Assembly (NCBI RefSeq): GCF_040958095.1 | Contig: NC_091158.1 | Span: 34,506,062 to 34,570,061, forward strand | Direction of reading: 5' to 3' | Source: Procambarus clarkii | Lineage: Eukaryota; Arthropoda; Malacostraca; Decapoda; Cambaridae | DNA: 64,000 bases | Shown: positions 1-10,387 of the stretch, piece after piece | Position numbering within the stretch: position 1 is the stretch's first letter | How the letters are laid out: each line of letters opens with the position of its first letter | Made by a program: the position numbers and the translations under genes | Notes under the pieces: generated by a model | Told to the model about the DNA's origin: nothing | The model's input: only the letters and a program-made list of their open reading frames with translations | Databases searched by the model: none

Positions 1-275
<275 letters not shown>

Positions 276-287
276 ATCGGGCAAAAC

Positions 288-1202
288 ATGGATGGGACAC
301 GAACTCGGGCTGGCACACGCAGGATGTCAATCGCGGCTGGAACAATTTCAGAGGAAGGGGTGGAACAGGAAGCCGGGATGAAGGGAGTATTCCAGCAAAT
401 GTGGGAGGAATTCAGTGAAGAACTGAGGTCAATGAGGGAGACAGTTGCCAACCTGCAAGTTGAACTAAGGGCAGCAAATTTGGAGATAAGAAGCCTGAAG
501 GAGACTTCTCCACAATACCAGACACAAACCGTGCCTCAGGGAGACAGGAATGCTACTGTGGAGGGGACCTCCACACCTCAGCTCTCATTTGCTGAAATAC
601 TTAAAACGAGCCCTGAAGCTAGGTCTGCCGTTAAGGAAGTTGCCATGGAAGTGGCTTCCTCTCAGGAAGCGGCTAGATGTACCAGCCGGCTGATAGAGAG
701 AAATAGAGCAGTAGTAGTAGCAGGCATTAAGGAGCAAACAGGGACCAGACCAAAGGAGCGGAGAGACAAGGACAAAAACATGATTAAAGAGATCCTTAAA
801 GAGGTAAGGATGGAGGGAGCTGAGCGAAATTTTGAAAAGGTTTTCAGGCTTGGAAAGTACAACAAGGACAGAGACCGAATGATAAAGGTGGTTTTCATGA
901 GCGAAATCGCGAAAGAGGAATTATTAGAAAAGAAGTGCTGTCTAGCAAGTGGAGAGAAGTTCAAAAGAGTATTCTTGCAGAGGGATATGACAAGGGAAGA
1001 GAGAATGCAAGCAGCAGACGCGAGGAAGGAGCGCAGGGAGAGAGAAAGGAATCAGGGAGCCACACCCCAGATCCCTACAATCCCAGAGGGAAACGGGGAA
1101 CCCTCCTCAAACAGTGCATTAGCCACAGGGAGTGCGGCACCACCCCCTCATTCCACCCAACAGACACCCTACCTGCCCCAACCCCTGTCAGCCCCCCACT
1201 AA
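288..1202 (+). CDS. LINE A1 ORF1 protein (coiled coil, RRM-like, basic tail)
   Basis: A 304-codon ORF starting at the first ATG after the CT tract. Residues about 30-72 are acidic/leucine-rich and heptad-like, a likely trimerising coiled coil. Residues about 137-232 (from RAVVVAGIKEQ to VFLQRDMT) resemble the RRM-like nucleic-acid-binding module of LINE ORF1 proteins. Residues about 235-258 are strongly basic (ARKERRERERN). The tail is Ser/Pro-rich and ends at TAA 1200-1202. By analogy with other LINEs it would bind element RNA in the RNP. The A3 copy encodes a homologue with the same order of parts. The frame is fully open. An overlapping frame (935-1783) is also open but is only C-rich low complexity. 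Confidence 0.85.
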   Translation: MDGTRTRAGTRRMSIAAGTISEEGVEQEAGMKGVFQQMWEEFSEELRSMRETVANLQVELRAANLEIRSLKETSPQYQTQTVPQGDRNATVEGTSTPQLSFAEILKTSPEARSAVKEVAMEVASSQEAARCTSRLIERNRAVVVAGIKEQTGTRPKERRDKDKNMIKEILKEVRMEGAERNFEKVFRLGKYNKDRDRMIKVVFMSEIAKEELLEKKCCLASGEKFKRVFLQRDMTREERMQAADARKERRERERNQGATPQIPTIPEGNGEPSSNSALATGSAAPPPHSTQQTPYLPQPLSAPH

Positions 1203-1793
1203 GTACCCACCTAAGGCACCCCTCTCCTCCCACTCACCCCCCTCCTCCCACTCCCCCCTCCCCCCAGGACCTCCCTTCTCCCCCATCCCCCAAGCCCTCC
1301 CTTCTCCCACATGCCCTTCCGTCCCTCCCACCCACAAGCCCTCCATTCTCCCCCACCCACCTAAGCTCCCCATTCTCCCCCACCCCACCTAAGCCTTCCC
1401 CTCTCCACCACTCCCCAAAACCCTCCCCTCTTCCTCAACCACCTCAGCCTTCCCTTTCCCCCCACGCCCCCCAAGCCCTCCCCACTTTATTGCCCCCCCA
1501 AACCCCCCTTTCTCCCCCATCCCCCCACCCCCCTCAACCCTCCCCCTCTCACCCACCCCCCCAACCCTCCCCCCCTCACCCACTCCCCCTACCCTCCCCC
1601 TCCCCCCCTCACCCACTCCCCCTACCCTCCCCCTCCCCCCTCACCTACTCCCCCTACCCTCCCCCTCCCCCCTACCCCCCAAGCCCTTCCTCCTCCACCA
1701 GTCTCCCCATACCAGATCCTCCCAGCTCCCGCTCACCCCAGACCCCACAGGTCCTCCCCAGAGGAGAAGCAGAAGAGAGTTAGTTTCAGGGCA
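1203..1793 (+). other. C-rich, proline-coding inter-ORF segment of LINE A1
   Basis: About 590 bp of CCC/CTC/CAC-rich sequence between ORF1 and the endonuclease domain. By hand translation the ORF2 frame is open from about 1365 and would give a Pro/Ser/His-rich leader running into KRVSFRAMYSNIDG. A3 has an equivalent Pro-rich leader fused in frame to its endonuclease, so the leader is probably a real N-terminal extension of ORF2. I cannot identify its start codon; no ATG is obvious. Confidence 0.6.
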
Positions 1794-4619
1794 ATGTACT
1801 CGAACATAGATGGGATCACAAGCAAGGCAAGTGAACTAAGGGAAAGAGCACAAGAAGTGAACCCAGATGTAATTGGACTCACTGAAACAAAACTCTCTGG
1901 AATCATAACGAATGCCGTGTTTCCCCAGGAGTACACAATAATAAGGAAAGAGAGGGAAGGTAGGGGAGGAGGAGGAGTGGCCCTACTCATGAGAAAGGAA
2001 TGGAGTTTTAAGGAGATGGCTATCCCGGGCTGTGAGGGTTTCAGAGACTACATAGCAGGCACCATGACAATGGGAGGACCAAGGATAGTAGTGGCAGTAA
2101 TATATAATCCTCCACCAAATGACAAAAGACCCAGTCAAGAGTACGAAAGCAACAACATGGCAGTTAACACTATAATTGAGAGGGCAGCCTCTTCTGCCTG
2201 TAGAAATAGATCCCACCTGCTCATCATGGGGAACTTCAATCACGGCAGGATTGATTGGGAGAACAAGGAACCGCATGGAGGCGAGGATACGTGTAGAGCC
2301 AAACTACTGGAGGTGGCGACTAGAAACTTCTTAACCCAGCATGTCAGTGAACCCACAAGGATGAGAGGAAACGACGAACCAGCGAGACTCGACCTGGTTT
2401 TCACCCTGAACGACTCTGACATAAGAGAAATCAGTTTTGAGGACCCAGTAGGAATGAGCGACCACAGTGTATTGGTGTTTGAGTACCTGATTGAAGAAGG
2501 GTTATTGAACTCGAGAAGGGATACCGAAACCAAAAGGTTAGCATACCGAAAGGGAAACTATGAGGAGATAAGAAAATGCCTAGCAGATATAGCATGGGAA
2601 ACAGAGCTCAGGGAAAAGACGGCCCAAGATATGATGGAATACATCACGCAAAAATGCAAGGATGCAGCAAACAAGTTTGTCCCAGTCCAAAAGGAAAACA
2701 GTGAAATGAAGATGAGAAACCCATGGTTTAATCAGAGATGTAGGCTAGCTAAGCAGCAAAGTAAAAGGGCATGGAGAAACTATAGGAATAACAGGACACT
2801 GGAGAGCAGAGAAAGATACCAGAATGCCAGGAATGAATATGTTAGGATGAGAAGAGAGGCAGAAAGACAATACGAAAATGACATCACAAGCAAGGCAAAG
2901 ACTCAGCCTAAATTGCTGCATAGCCACATCAGGAGAAAAACAACAGTAAAGGAACAGGTTATGAAATTAAGGTTAGGGGCAGAAGGATTCACTACAAACG
3001 ACAAGGAAGTGTGTGAGGAACTGAATAAGAAATTCCAGGAGGTCTTCACCTTGGAGCAAGGAGAAATCCCAGAGATAAGAGAGGGAATAGCTAACCAGGA
3101 ACCACTGGAAGAGTTTGAGATTACCAGCGGGGAAGTAAGGAAGTGTTTACTAGAATTGGATGTGACAAAGGCTATAGGTCCAGATGGAATCTCCCCTTGG
3201 ATACTAAAGGAAGGAGCAGAAGAACTGTGCCTCCCGCTCTCCATGGTGTATAACAAATCACTGACAACAGGGGAACTGCCAGAAATTTGGAAAGCAGCTA
3301 ACGTAGTCCCGATATACAAGAAAGGGGATAGGCAGGAGGCACTGAATTACAGACCAGTGTCCCTAACCTGCATACCATGCAAGTTGATGGAGAAGATTGT
3401 GCGAAGAAAGCAAGTGGAACATCTGGAGCGAAAGAAATTTGTAACACAGCATCAACATGGATTCAGGGATGGCAGGTCCTGCCTCACAGGGTTACTTGAA
3501 TTCTACGACCAGGCAACAAAAATAAGGCAAGAAAGAGAAGGGTGGGCAGACTGCATATTTTTGGATTGTCAGAAAGCCTTTGACACAGTGCCACACAAGA
3601 GGCTAGTGAAAAAACTGGAGATGCAGGCTGGAGTGAAAGGGAAGGTACTCCGTTGGATACAGGAATACCTAAGTAACAGGAGACAACGAGTCAGTGTGAG
3701 GGGTGAGGTCTCAGATTGGCGAGACGTTACGAGTGGAGTACCGCAGGGGTCAGTCCTTGGACCTATACTGTTTCTGATATATGTAAATGATCTTCCAGAG
3801 GGTATAGAATCGTTTCTCTCAATGTTTGCCGATGATGCAAAAATTATGAGGAGGATTGAAACTGAGGACGATAGTAGGAGGCTACAAGATGACCTAGACA
3901 GACTGAGTGAATGGTCCAACAAATGGCTGTTGAAGTTCAACCCGAGTAAATGCAAAGTAATGAAACTAGGTGGTGGAAATAGGAGGCCAAACACAGGATA
4001 CAGAATAGGAGATGAAGTACTTAATGAAACGAACAGAGAGAAAGATCTAGGAGTTGATATCACACCAAACCTGTCTCCTGAAGCCCACATAAAAAGAATA
4101 ACGTCTGCGGCATATGCGAGGCTGCCTAACATCAGAACAGCGTTCAGGAACCTGTGTAAGGAATCATTCAAAATCTTGTACACCACATATGTAAGACCAA
4201 TCCTGGAGTATGCGGCCCCAGCATGGAGCCCGTACCTTGTCAAGCACAAGACGAAGCTGGAAAAAGTCCAAAGGTATGCCACTAGACTAGTCCCAGAACT
4301 AAGAGGCATGAGTTACGAGGAAAGGCTGCGGGAAATGCACCTTACGACACTGGAAGACAGAAGAGTAAGGGGAGACATGATCACAACCTACAAAATCCTC
4401 AGAGGAATCGACCGGGTAAACAAGGATAAACTATTCAACACTGGTGGGACGCGAACAAGGGGACACAGGTGGAAACTGAGTACTCACATGAGCCACAGAG
4501 ACGTTAGAAGGAACTTTTTCAGTGTCAGAGTAGTTAACGGATGGAATGCATTAGGCAGTGATGTGGTGGAGGCTGACTCCATACACAGTTTTAAATGTAG
4601 ATATGATAGAGCCCAGTAG
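1794..4619 (+). CDS. LINE A1 ORF2: AP endonuclease-like + reverse transcriptase
   Basis: 941 uninterrupted codons from the first ATG; the frame extends further upstream. Residues about 1-235 form an APE/exonuclease-III-type endonuclease: YSNIDG at the N-terminus, GLTETK, VIYNPPPN and GMSDHSVLVFEY. At residue 147 the expected catalytic Asp of the GDFN motif is Asn (MGNFNHG), whereas A3 has MGDFNHG and B1 has MGDLNHG. This copy is therefore probably nicking-defective although open. RT landmarks are KAIGPDGISPWILK near 459, FLDCQKAFDTVPH near 589, SGVPQGSVLGPILF near 646 and the catalytic FADD near 677. The C-terminal block around residue 822 (LEKVQRYATRLVPELRG) is conserved in all A and B copies. 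By family knowledge the protein nicks DNA and primes cDNA synthesis on the target. Confidence 0.9.
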   Translation: MYSNIDGITSKASELRERAQEVNPDVIGLTETKLSGIITNAVFPQEYTIIRKEREGRGGGGVALLMRKEWSFKEMAIPGCEGFRDYIAGTMTMGGPRIVVAVIYNPPPNDKRPSQEYESNNMAVNTIIERAASSACRNRSHLLIMGNFNHGRIDWENKEPHGGEDTCRAKLLEVATRNFLTQHVSEPTRMRGNDEPARLDLVFTLNDSDIREISFEDPVGMSDHSVLVFEYLIEEGLLNSRRDTETKRLAYRKGNYEEIRKCLADIAWETELREKTAQDMMEYITQKCKDAANKFVPVQKENSEMKMRNPWFNQRCRLAKQQSKRAWRNYRNNRTLESRERYQNARNEYVRMRREAERQYENDITSKAKTQPKLLHSHIRRKTTVKEQVMKLRLGAEGFTTNDKEVCEELNKKFQEVFTLEQGEIPEIREGIANQEPLEEFEITSGEVRKCLLELDVTKAIGPDGISPWILKEGAEELCLPLSMVYNKSLTTGELPEIWKAANVVPIYKKGDRQEALNYRPVSLTCIPCKLMEKIVRRKQVEHLERKKFVTQHQHGFRDGRSCLTGLLEFYDQATKIRQEREGWADCIFLDCQKAFDTVPHKRLVKKLEMQAGVKGKVLRWIQEYLSNRRQRVSVRGEVSDWRDVTSGVPQGSVLGPILFLIYVNDLPEGIESFLSMFADDAKIMRRIETEDDSRRLQDDLDRLSEWSNKWLLKFNPSKCKVMKLGGGNRRPNTGYRIGDEVLNETNREKDLGVDITPNLSPEAHIKRITSAAYARLPNIRTAFRNLCKESFKILYTTYVRPILEYAAPAWSPYLVKHKTKLEKVQRYATRLVPELRGMSYEERLREMHLTTLEDRRVRGDMITTYKILRGIDRVNKDKLFNTGGTRTRGHRWKLSTHMSHRDVRRNFFSVRVVNGWNALGSDVVEADSIHSFKCRYDRAQ

Positions 4620-4719
4620 GCTCAGGAATCTGTACACCAGTTGATTGACAGTTGAGAGGCGGGACCAAAGAGCCAAAGCTCAACCCCCGCAAGCACAAAT
4701 AGGCGAGTACAAATAGGTG

Positions 4720-4722
<3 letters not shown>

Positions 4723-4754
<32 letters not shown>

Positions 4755-4760
4755 ACACAC
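4723..4760. repeat. (AC)n microsatellite at the LINE A1/B1 junction
   Basis: AC dinucleotides directly follow the A1 terminal repeat (gtgagtac) and directly precede the LINE B1 5' end. AC lies on the LINE sense strand. Confidence 0.95.
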
Positions 4761-5126
4761 GGTCAGAAGGGTCTGGGAAGCTTTTGCGTAGCTAGTGAAT
4801 TGGGGGGAATAATCAGTGTATATGCGTATATGAGTGCATATGAGTGATTGAATAACTAGTAAGCTCACTCAAACCACAAGAAAGTGAAGAAAAACAGTAC
4901 AAACACCACCACTGAAAATAAGTGTCGAGTACATCGTGGTATTGTGAAATTGTGGGACCGAAATTGTGGAGCCGGAGTGACCTCACCACTAGTGACCTCA
5001 CCAGCTGTGACGCGGGACGCAGCGACCTCACATCTGGACCTGCCGGTTGGAGTACTTTCTCGCCTGTTTGTGCTGCAGATTGTGCAAGGTATTGAGGAGC
5101 GCCTTTTTGGCTAGATTGTTACTGCA

Positions 5127-6536
5127 ATGACTAGAATGGGTTCAAGTTCAATCACCAGCAGGGATGAGGAGGAGGACAGATTTATAGACAAATTAATAGG
5201 GAAATTTGTAGAGAGAAGGAGTGATTGGTTGGAGGATCTAATCCAGGGGATTAAAAGTGAGGTATTTCAGCAAATACAGGATGCGGTAGAGAGGCAGAAA
5301 CAAGAACTTATGCTCTATGTTCAAGAAGAGATTAGGAAGGGAAGAGAGGACTGGGAGAGGGAATGTGCTCGTATCACAAACGAATTAGGAAGGATTAACA
5401 GCATGGCTAAGGACAGAGGATTAGTGGGGGATGGGTTAGTGACTGTGGTTGGGATGGAGAATCCCCAGGGGACAGGCTACCAGCATGACAATGAATTACT
5501 GAGGAGACGGTCTATTATAATACATGGATTATTCGAATCTGGGGCACCAACAAGACAAAAGAGAATAGAAACTGAAAAATACGAATTGCACGAGATATTG
5601 AGATGTATTGGAGCAGGAATATCAGAACACGAGGTGCATATCAGCCGCCGGGTTGGACCTTACAATTGTACCAAGAATAGACCTGTTCTGGTGCAATTCT
5701 CCAATGAGGAGGCTGTGGAGTACATAATGAGGACCAAGCATTTACTCAGAGGAAGTGAAACCCATTACAATGTGTTTATAGAGAGGTTTATGACGAAAGA
5801 TGAGCAAATAGCCCACAAGAATAGATGGCAACAACGACACCGAACTAGCCTCTCAGGTAGTCTCACCTCCCAGGTCACATCCCAGGTCACCTCCCAGGCC
5901 ACCTCCCAGGTCACCTCCCAGGTCGCATCCTCCCCAACTCAGCCCTCCTATACCTCCCCCCTGCCTCAGCCTCCCAAAACCCCCCTGTCCCTTCCACATT
6001 TTCACCTCCCCAACGATTCCCCTGCCCCTGCTACATCACACCTGTCAACGACCCCAGTGGGTCAAGCCATGCCCTCCCCAAACCCACCTTCCCATCCCCC
6101 CCTCCCCAACTACCCCTTCCTACTCCCCTGCCCCTTCTACCCCATTGACTTCAATTCCATCTACTCCATTCCAGCTTCCACTGCACCCCTCTTCCACTCA
6201 CCCCCAAACCCCACCCAACCCTCACCCCTCCTATGCACCTCCAGCCCACATTTAACCCCTTCACCTTGTGACCCCCTAACACCTTCCCCCATCTCCCTCT
6301 TCCCCTCTTCTACCCCAAAACCCCCACCTATCCCCGATTCCCCCCTAACTAATATACCCTCTCTTCCACTCCCAGCATCCATGCTCCATTCTCATCTCAG
6401 CCCGCCGCCCTCAGTATCCCTCTCCCCCCAACCTCTCAACCTCTATCTGACTCTCAGTCTCACTCTACTTCTCAACCCCCCTATGCTATTCAGCCCCATA
6501 ACTTTCAGACCCATTATGCCCTTCCTACCCCCCTAG
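5127..6536 (+). CDS. LINE B1 ORF1 protein (coiled coil, RRM-like, proline-rich tail)
   Basis: A 469-codon open frame from ATG 5127. Residues about 10-105 are charged and helical, a likely coiled coil (for example VFQQIQDAVERQKQELML). Residues about 125-235 are RRM-like: RRRSIIIHGLFESG, then ISRRVGPYN, RPVLVQFSN, and a basic end near KNRWQQRHR. Next comes a short tandem repeat of SQVT units (about 245-268), then about 200 residues of Pro/Ser/Leu. The C-rich tail corresponds to the Pro-rich stretch between the ORFs in family A. The stop TAG (6534-6536) is followed immediately by ATG (6537-6539), but that frame closes again at 6582. It is expected to bind element RNA; there is no zinc knuckle. 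Confidence 0.82.
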   Translation: MTRMGSSSITSRDEEEDRFIDKLIGKFVERRSDWLEDLIQGIKSEVFQQIQDAVERQKQELMLYVQEEIRKGREDWERECARITNELGRINSMAKDRGLVGDGLVTVVGMENPQGTGYQHDNELLRRRSIIIHGLFESGAPTRQKRIETEKYELHEILRCIGAGISEHEVHISRRVGPYNCTKNRPVLVQFSNEEAVEYIMRTKHLLRGSETHYNVFIERFMTKDEQIAHKNRWQQRHRTSLSGSLTSQVTSQVTSQATSQVTSQVASSPTQPSYTSPLPQPPKTPLSLPHFHLPNDSPAPATSHLSTTPVGQAMPSPNPPSHPPLPNYPFLLPCPFYPIDFNSIYSIPASTAPLFHSPPNPTQPSPLLCTSSPHLTPSPCDPLTPSPISLFPSSTPKPPPIPDSPLTNIPSLPLPASMLHSHLSPPPSVSLSPQPLNLYLTLSLTLLLNPPMLFSPITFRPIMPFLPP

Positions 6537-6584
6537 ATGCCCAGACCCCATTCGCCTACCAGGCACTCCCAGGCACCCCCCTAG

Positions 6585-9559
6585 CACCCCCCCCACTCAC
6601 CCCCACAGCCCCCACTTGCCCCCCAGACACCCCCCAGTTCCCCCCAGACCCCTGGTGAAAGGGGGAACTCTGACACCCGAGTTTCCAAGAAGAGTCTCAA
6701 GGTTTGGTACACCAATGCTGATGGGGTAGCCAATAAAGCAGAAGAGATAAAAGAAAGAGTTAGTGAGGCAGACCCAGACATAGTGGCAATAGTGGAAACT
6801 AAAATAAATGGCATGATCTCGGATGCAATCTTTCCAGAGGGGTACCAGGTGATAAGAAAAGAAAGGACACAGAGACAGGGAGGAGGAGTGGCACTACTAA
6901 TAATGCGGAAATGGAAGTTTGATGAGCTGGAAAATCCGGGTACCAATGAAAGCACGAGCTTCATACATGGAACTCTGACAGTGGATGGGAAGAAGATTGT
7001 AATCTTGATACTCTACAATCCCCCACCAAACAGTAGAAGGCCCAGGCAGGAGTACGAGGACAGCAACGAGACATGTATAGATGAACTGCAGAGGGCAGCA
7101 ACTTTAGCGCATAGAATGAGAGCGAAGCTGCTGGTCATGGGGGACCTAAATCACGGAGAGATAGATTGGGAAACGAGGAATCCCCATGGCAGGGAGGAGA
7201 CCTGGGGAGCGAAGCTGGTAGACGTTATTGACAGGAATTTCCTAACACAGCATGTGAAAGAAGATACTAGGGGAAGAGGAGGGGATACGCCCAGCCTATT
7301 AGATCTCATTTTCACTCAGAATGTAGAAGACATCGAGCAGTTGGAACATGAAATACCACTAGGAGCTAGTGACCATTGTGTCCTAGTCTTTGACTACATG
7401 ATGGAGCTTAAAATTGTGACCAAAGGACAAGAGGTCCGGGAAAGGAGACTTGATTACAGAAAAGGGGACTACAGAAGGATAAGGGACTACCTGGGAGAAG
7501 TGCAGTGGGAGGAAGAATTTAGAGGAAAAACAGTGCAAGGTATGATGAACCAAGTCATATTGAAATGCAAGGAGGCTGAAGAGAGATTTATTCCAACAAT
7601 AAAGGAAAAAAGCAGGAGGGAATATAATAACCCATGGTTTAATAGACAGTGTCAGGAAGCAAAGGTGAGAAGCAGGAGGGAGTGGAGGAAGTACAGAAGA
7701 CAAAGGACAGAAGACAAAGGACAGAGGACAACAGGATTAGATGTAACAGAGCTAGGAATGATTACATTAACATAAGACGAGTGTCGGAAAGAAATTATGA
7801 GAATGATATTGCAGTCAAAGCGAAAAAGCAACCAAAATTACTACATAGCCATATAAGAAGGAAGATGTCGGTAAATGACCAAGTGACAAGACTGAGGAAA
7901 TCAGAAGGGGCATATACAGAAAGCGACAAGGAAATCTGCGAGGTACTGAATGCAAAATTCCATGGAGTGTTCACAACCGAGCCTGAGCAGCTCCCATTGT
8001 TAGAAGAGATTACCCAAGATGAAAGACTATCAGATATAGAGGTGACAGCAGAGGATGTAATGAAACAGTTGACAACACTGGATGCAAATAAAGCTGTTGG
8101 ACCAGACAAAGTATCACCGTGGATACTTAAAGAGGCAGCGCAGGCTCTCAGCGTGCCTCTGGCAATGATCTTTAATGAGTCACTTATGTCGGGAGAATTG
8201 CCCAGTTGCTGGAAGGAGGCAAATGTCGTACCGATTTTCAAAAAAGGTGATAGGGAGGAGGCACTTAACTACAGACCCGTATCACTGACAAGCATCCCCT
8301 GCAAAATACTTGAAAGAATAATTAGGCTAAGACTTGTTGAGCACCTGGAGAGCATTGGGTTTGTAAACAAGCACCAACATGGGTTCTGGACAGGGAAATC
8401 ATGCCTAACAAACCTTTTAGAATTCTATGATAAAGTAACAAGGATAAGGCAGGACAGAGAAAGCTGGGCAGACTGCATATTTCTTGACTGCCAAAAGGCC
8501 TTTGATACGGTACCGCACATGAGACTGCTATACAAACTTGAGAGGCAGGCAGGAGTAAGCGGAAAGGCCCTAGTATGGGTGAAGAACTACCTAACAGGAA
8601 GGAGCCAGAGGGTAATGGTAAGGGGCGAAAAGTCGGACTGGCGAACAGTAACAAGTGGAGTACCTCAAGGATCGGTGCTGGGACCAATCCTCTTTCTAAT
8701 TTACGTAAATGATATGTTTACAGGAGTGGAATCATACATGTCAATGTTTGCGGATGACGCAAAATTAATAAGAAGAGTTGTGACAGACGAGGATTGTAGG
8801 ATCCTCCAAGAGGACTTAAACAGGCTGCAGAGATGGTCAGGGAAATGGCTACTGGAGTTTAACACCAGTAAATGTAAAGTTATGGAAATGGGATCAGGTG
8901 ACAGGAGACCAAAGGGACAGTACACAATGAAGGGGAACAGCCTACCTGTAACGATTCGAGAAAGAGACCTGGGAGTGGATGTGACACCTAATCTAACTCC
9001 TGAGGCACATATAAATAGGATAACGACAGCAGCGTACTCTACACTGGCGAAAATTAGAACTTCATTCAGAAACCTAAATGAGGAGGCTTTTAGGGCGCTT
9101 TACACTGCCTACGTGAGACCCGTCTTAGAGTATGCCGCGCCATCATGGAGCCCCCACCTGAAGAAACACATAAAGAAACTGGAGAAGGTTCAGAGGTTTG
9201 CGACGTGGCTTGTCCCAGAGTTACGAGGGATGGGATATGAAGAGCGGCTGAAGGAACTGAACCTTACGACACTAGAGAAAAGAAGGGAGAGAGGAGATAT
9301 GATAGGGACATATAAAATACTCAGGGGTATTGACAAAGTGGAAATAGATGAAATGTTCACACGTAATAATAACAGAACGAGGGGACATGGGTGGAAACTG
9401 GAAACTCAGATGAGTCACAGAGATGTTAGGAAGTTTTCTTTTAGCGTGAGAGTAGTAGAAAAATGGAATGCACTTGGGGAACAGGTTGTGGAAGCAAATA
9501 CTATTCATACTTTTAAAACTAGGTATGATAGGGAAATGGGACAGGAGTCATTGCTGTAA
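6585..9559 (+). pseudogene. LINE B1 ORF2 (endonuclease + RT), frameshifted by a 14-bp duplication
   Basis: The frame is open from about 6585 through the endonuclease (KSLKVWYTNADG, AIVETKING, LYNPPPN, MGDLNHGEIDW with the catalytic Asp intact, GASDHCVLVFDY) to 7775. RT continues in another frame to 9559. The break is a 14-bp tandem duplication of acaaaggacagaag within about 7700-7727; the B2 copy has a single unit there and reads through. RT landmarks are KAVGPDKVSPWILK, FLDCQKAFDTVPH, SGVPQGSVLGPILF and FADD (about 8750). The C-terminus (LEKVQRFATWLVPELRG) matches family A. Apart from this one lesion the ORF looks coding, so the insertion is young. Confidence 0.88.
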
Positions 9560-9638
9560 ACAACCGATAGCTAGAAAGGCGGGATCCAAGAGTCAATGCT
9601 CGATCCTGCAAGCACAAATAGGTGAGTACAAATAGGTG

Positions 9639-9640
<2 letters not shown>

Positions 9641-9721
<81 letters not shown>

Positions 9722-9745
9722 ACATAAAATCACACACACACACAC
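9641..9745. repeat. (AC)n microsatellite at the LINE B1/A2 junction
   Basis: About 100 bp of AC with a short ATACACATAAAATC interruption. It lies between the B1 terminal repeat and the 5' truncation point of A2. Confidence 0.95.
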
Positions 9746-10380
9746 TGCTCATATCAAGAGGATAACATCAGCGGCATATGCCAGGTTGGCTAACATTAGA
9801 ACGGCCTTTAGAAACTTGTGTAAAGAATCTTTCAGAACATTATATACCACATATGTCAGAGCAATCCTGGAGTATGCGGCTCCAGCATGGAGTCCATATC
9901 TAGTCAAGCATAAGACTAAACTGGAAAAGGTTCAAAGGTTTGTCACCAGACTAGTACCCGAGCTGAGAGGTATGAACTACGAGGAGAGACTACAGGAATT
10001 AAACCTCACTTCGTTGGAAGAGAGAAAAGTAAGGGGGGACATGATCACCACATTCCAGATTCTCAGAGGAATTGATTGGGTAGATAAAGACAGACTATTT
10101 AACACAAGGGGCACACGCACTAGGGGAAACAGGGGGAAATTGAGTGTCCAAATGAGCCATAGAGATGTCAGAAAGAATTTTTTCAGTGTCAGAGTAGTAG
10201 ACAAATGGAATGAATTAGGAAGTGATGTGGTGGAGGCTGACTCCATACACAGCTTTAAGTGTATATATGATAGAGACCAGTAGGCTCAGGAACCTGTACA
10301 TTAGTTGATTGACTGTTGAGAGTCGGGACCAAAGAGCCAGAGCTCAACCCCTGCAAGCACAACTAGGCAACTAGGTAAGT
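9746..10380 (+). mobile_element. LINE A2: 5'-truncated 3' fragment of family A
   Basis: Starts abruptly after (AC)n inside the RT C-terminal region, at HIKRITSAAYARLANIRTAF. It keeps an open frame to 10283 (about 178 codons: LEKVQRFVTRLVPELRG, YEERLQELNLTSLEERK, WNELGSDVVEADSIHSF), then the 3' UTR ending in a degraded tail (aactaggcaactaggtaag). It is a dead fragment produced by incomplete reverse transcription. Reading the upstream AC repeat as protein is an artefact. Confidence 0.88.
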
Positions 10381-10387
10381 GCACAGA

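Larger units (their letters stand above)
279..4722 (+). mobile_element. LINE A1: near full-length APE-type non-LTR retrotransposon (CR1/L2/Jockey-type)
   Basis: Two open ORFs are followed by a 3' UTR of about 100 bp. ORF1 is a coiled-coil/RRM-like protein; ORF2 has an AP-endonuclease-like domain and a reverse transcriptase. There is no poly(A). The 3' end is a short tandem repeat (aaatagg(c/t)gagtac, about 14 bp, two copies), as CR1/L2-type elements often have, and it runs straight into (AC)n. ORF1 and ORF2 share the same reading frame and are separated by stop codons and a C-rich stretch. A1 is a diverged subfamily relative to A2-A6, which resemble each other more. Clade assignment rests on the C-terminal block (LEKVQR..TRLVPELRG..YEERL) and needs a tree. 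Confidence 0.9.
4761..9640 (+). mobile_element. LINE B1: full-length APE-type LINE, family B
   Basis: A 366-bp 5' UTR is followed by ORF1 (5127-6536), ORF2 (about 6585-9559, one frameshift) and an 80-bp 3' UTR ending in two copies of aaataggtgagtac, then (AC)n. It is related to family A at roughly 60% amino-acid identity by eye, with the same terminal tail sequence. B1 and B2 (15627-19052, opposite strand) are almost identical from 6197 to 9640. B1 has no homology-free gap to the preceding (AC)n, so its 5' end sits on the microsatellite that follows A1. Confidence 0.9.

Noticed and set aside
3569-4309. 246-codon minus frame inside LINE A1 ORF2 (and similar antisense frames in other LINE copies)
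   Set aside because: Antisense shadow of RT coding sequence; recurs in every related copy.
9636-9750. Thr-His and Val-Cys repeat ORFs over AC/TG tracts (also 12962-13277, 15158-15750, 19000-19277, 24469-25115)
   Set aside because: Pure microsatellite translation. The non-repeat ends of these frames are LINE fragments or 3' UTRs.
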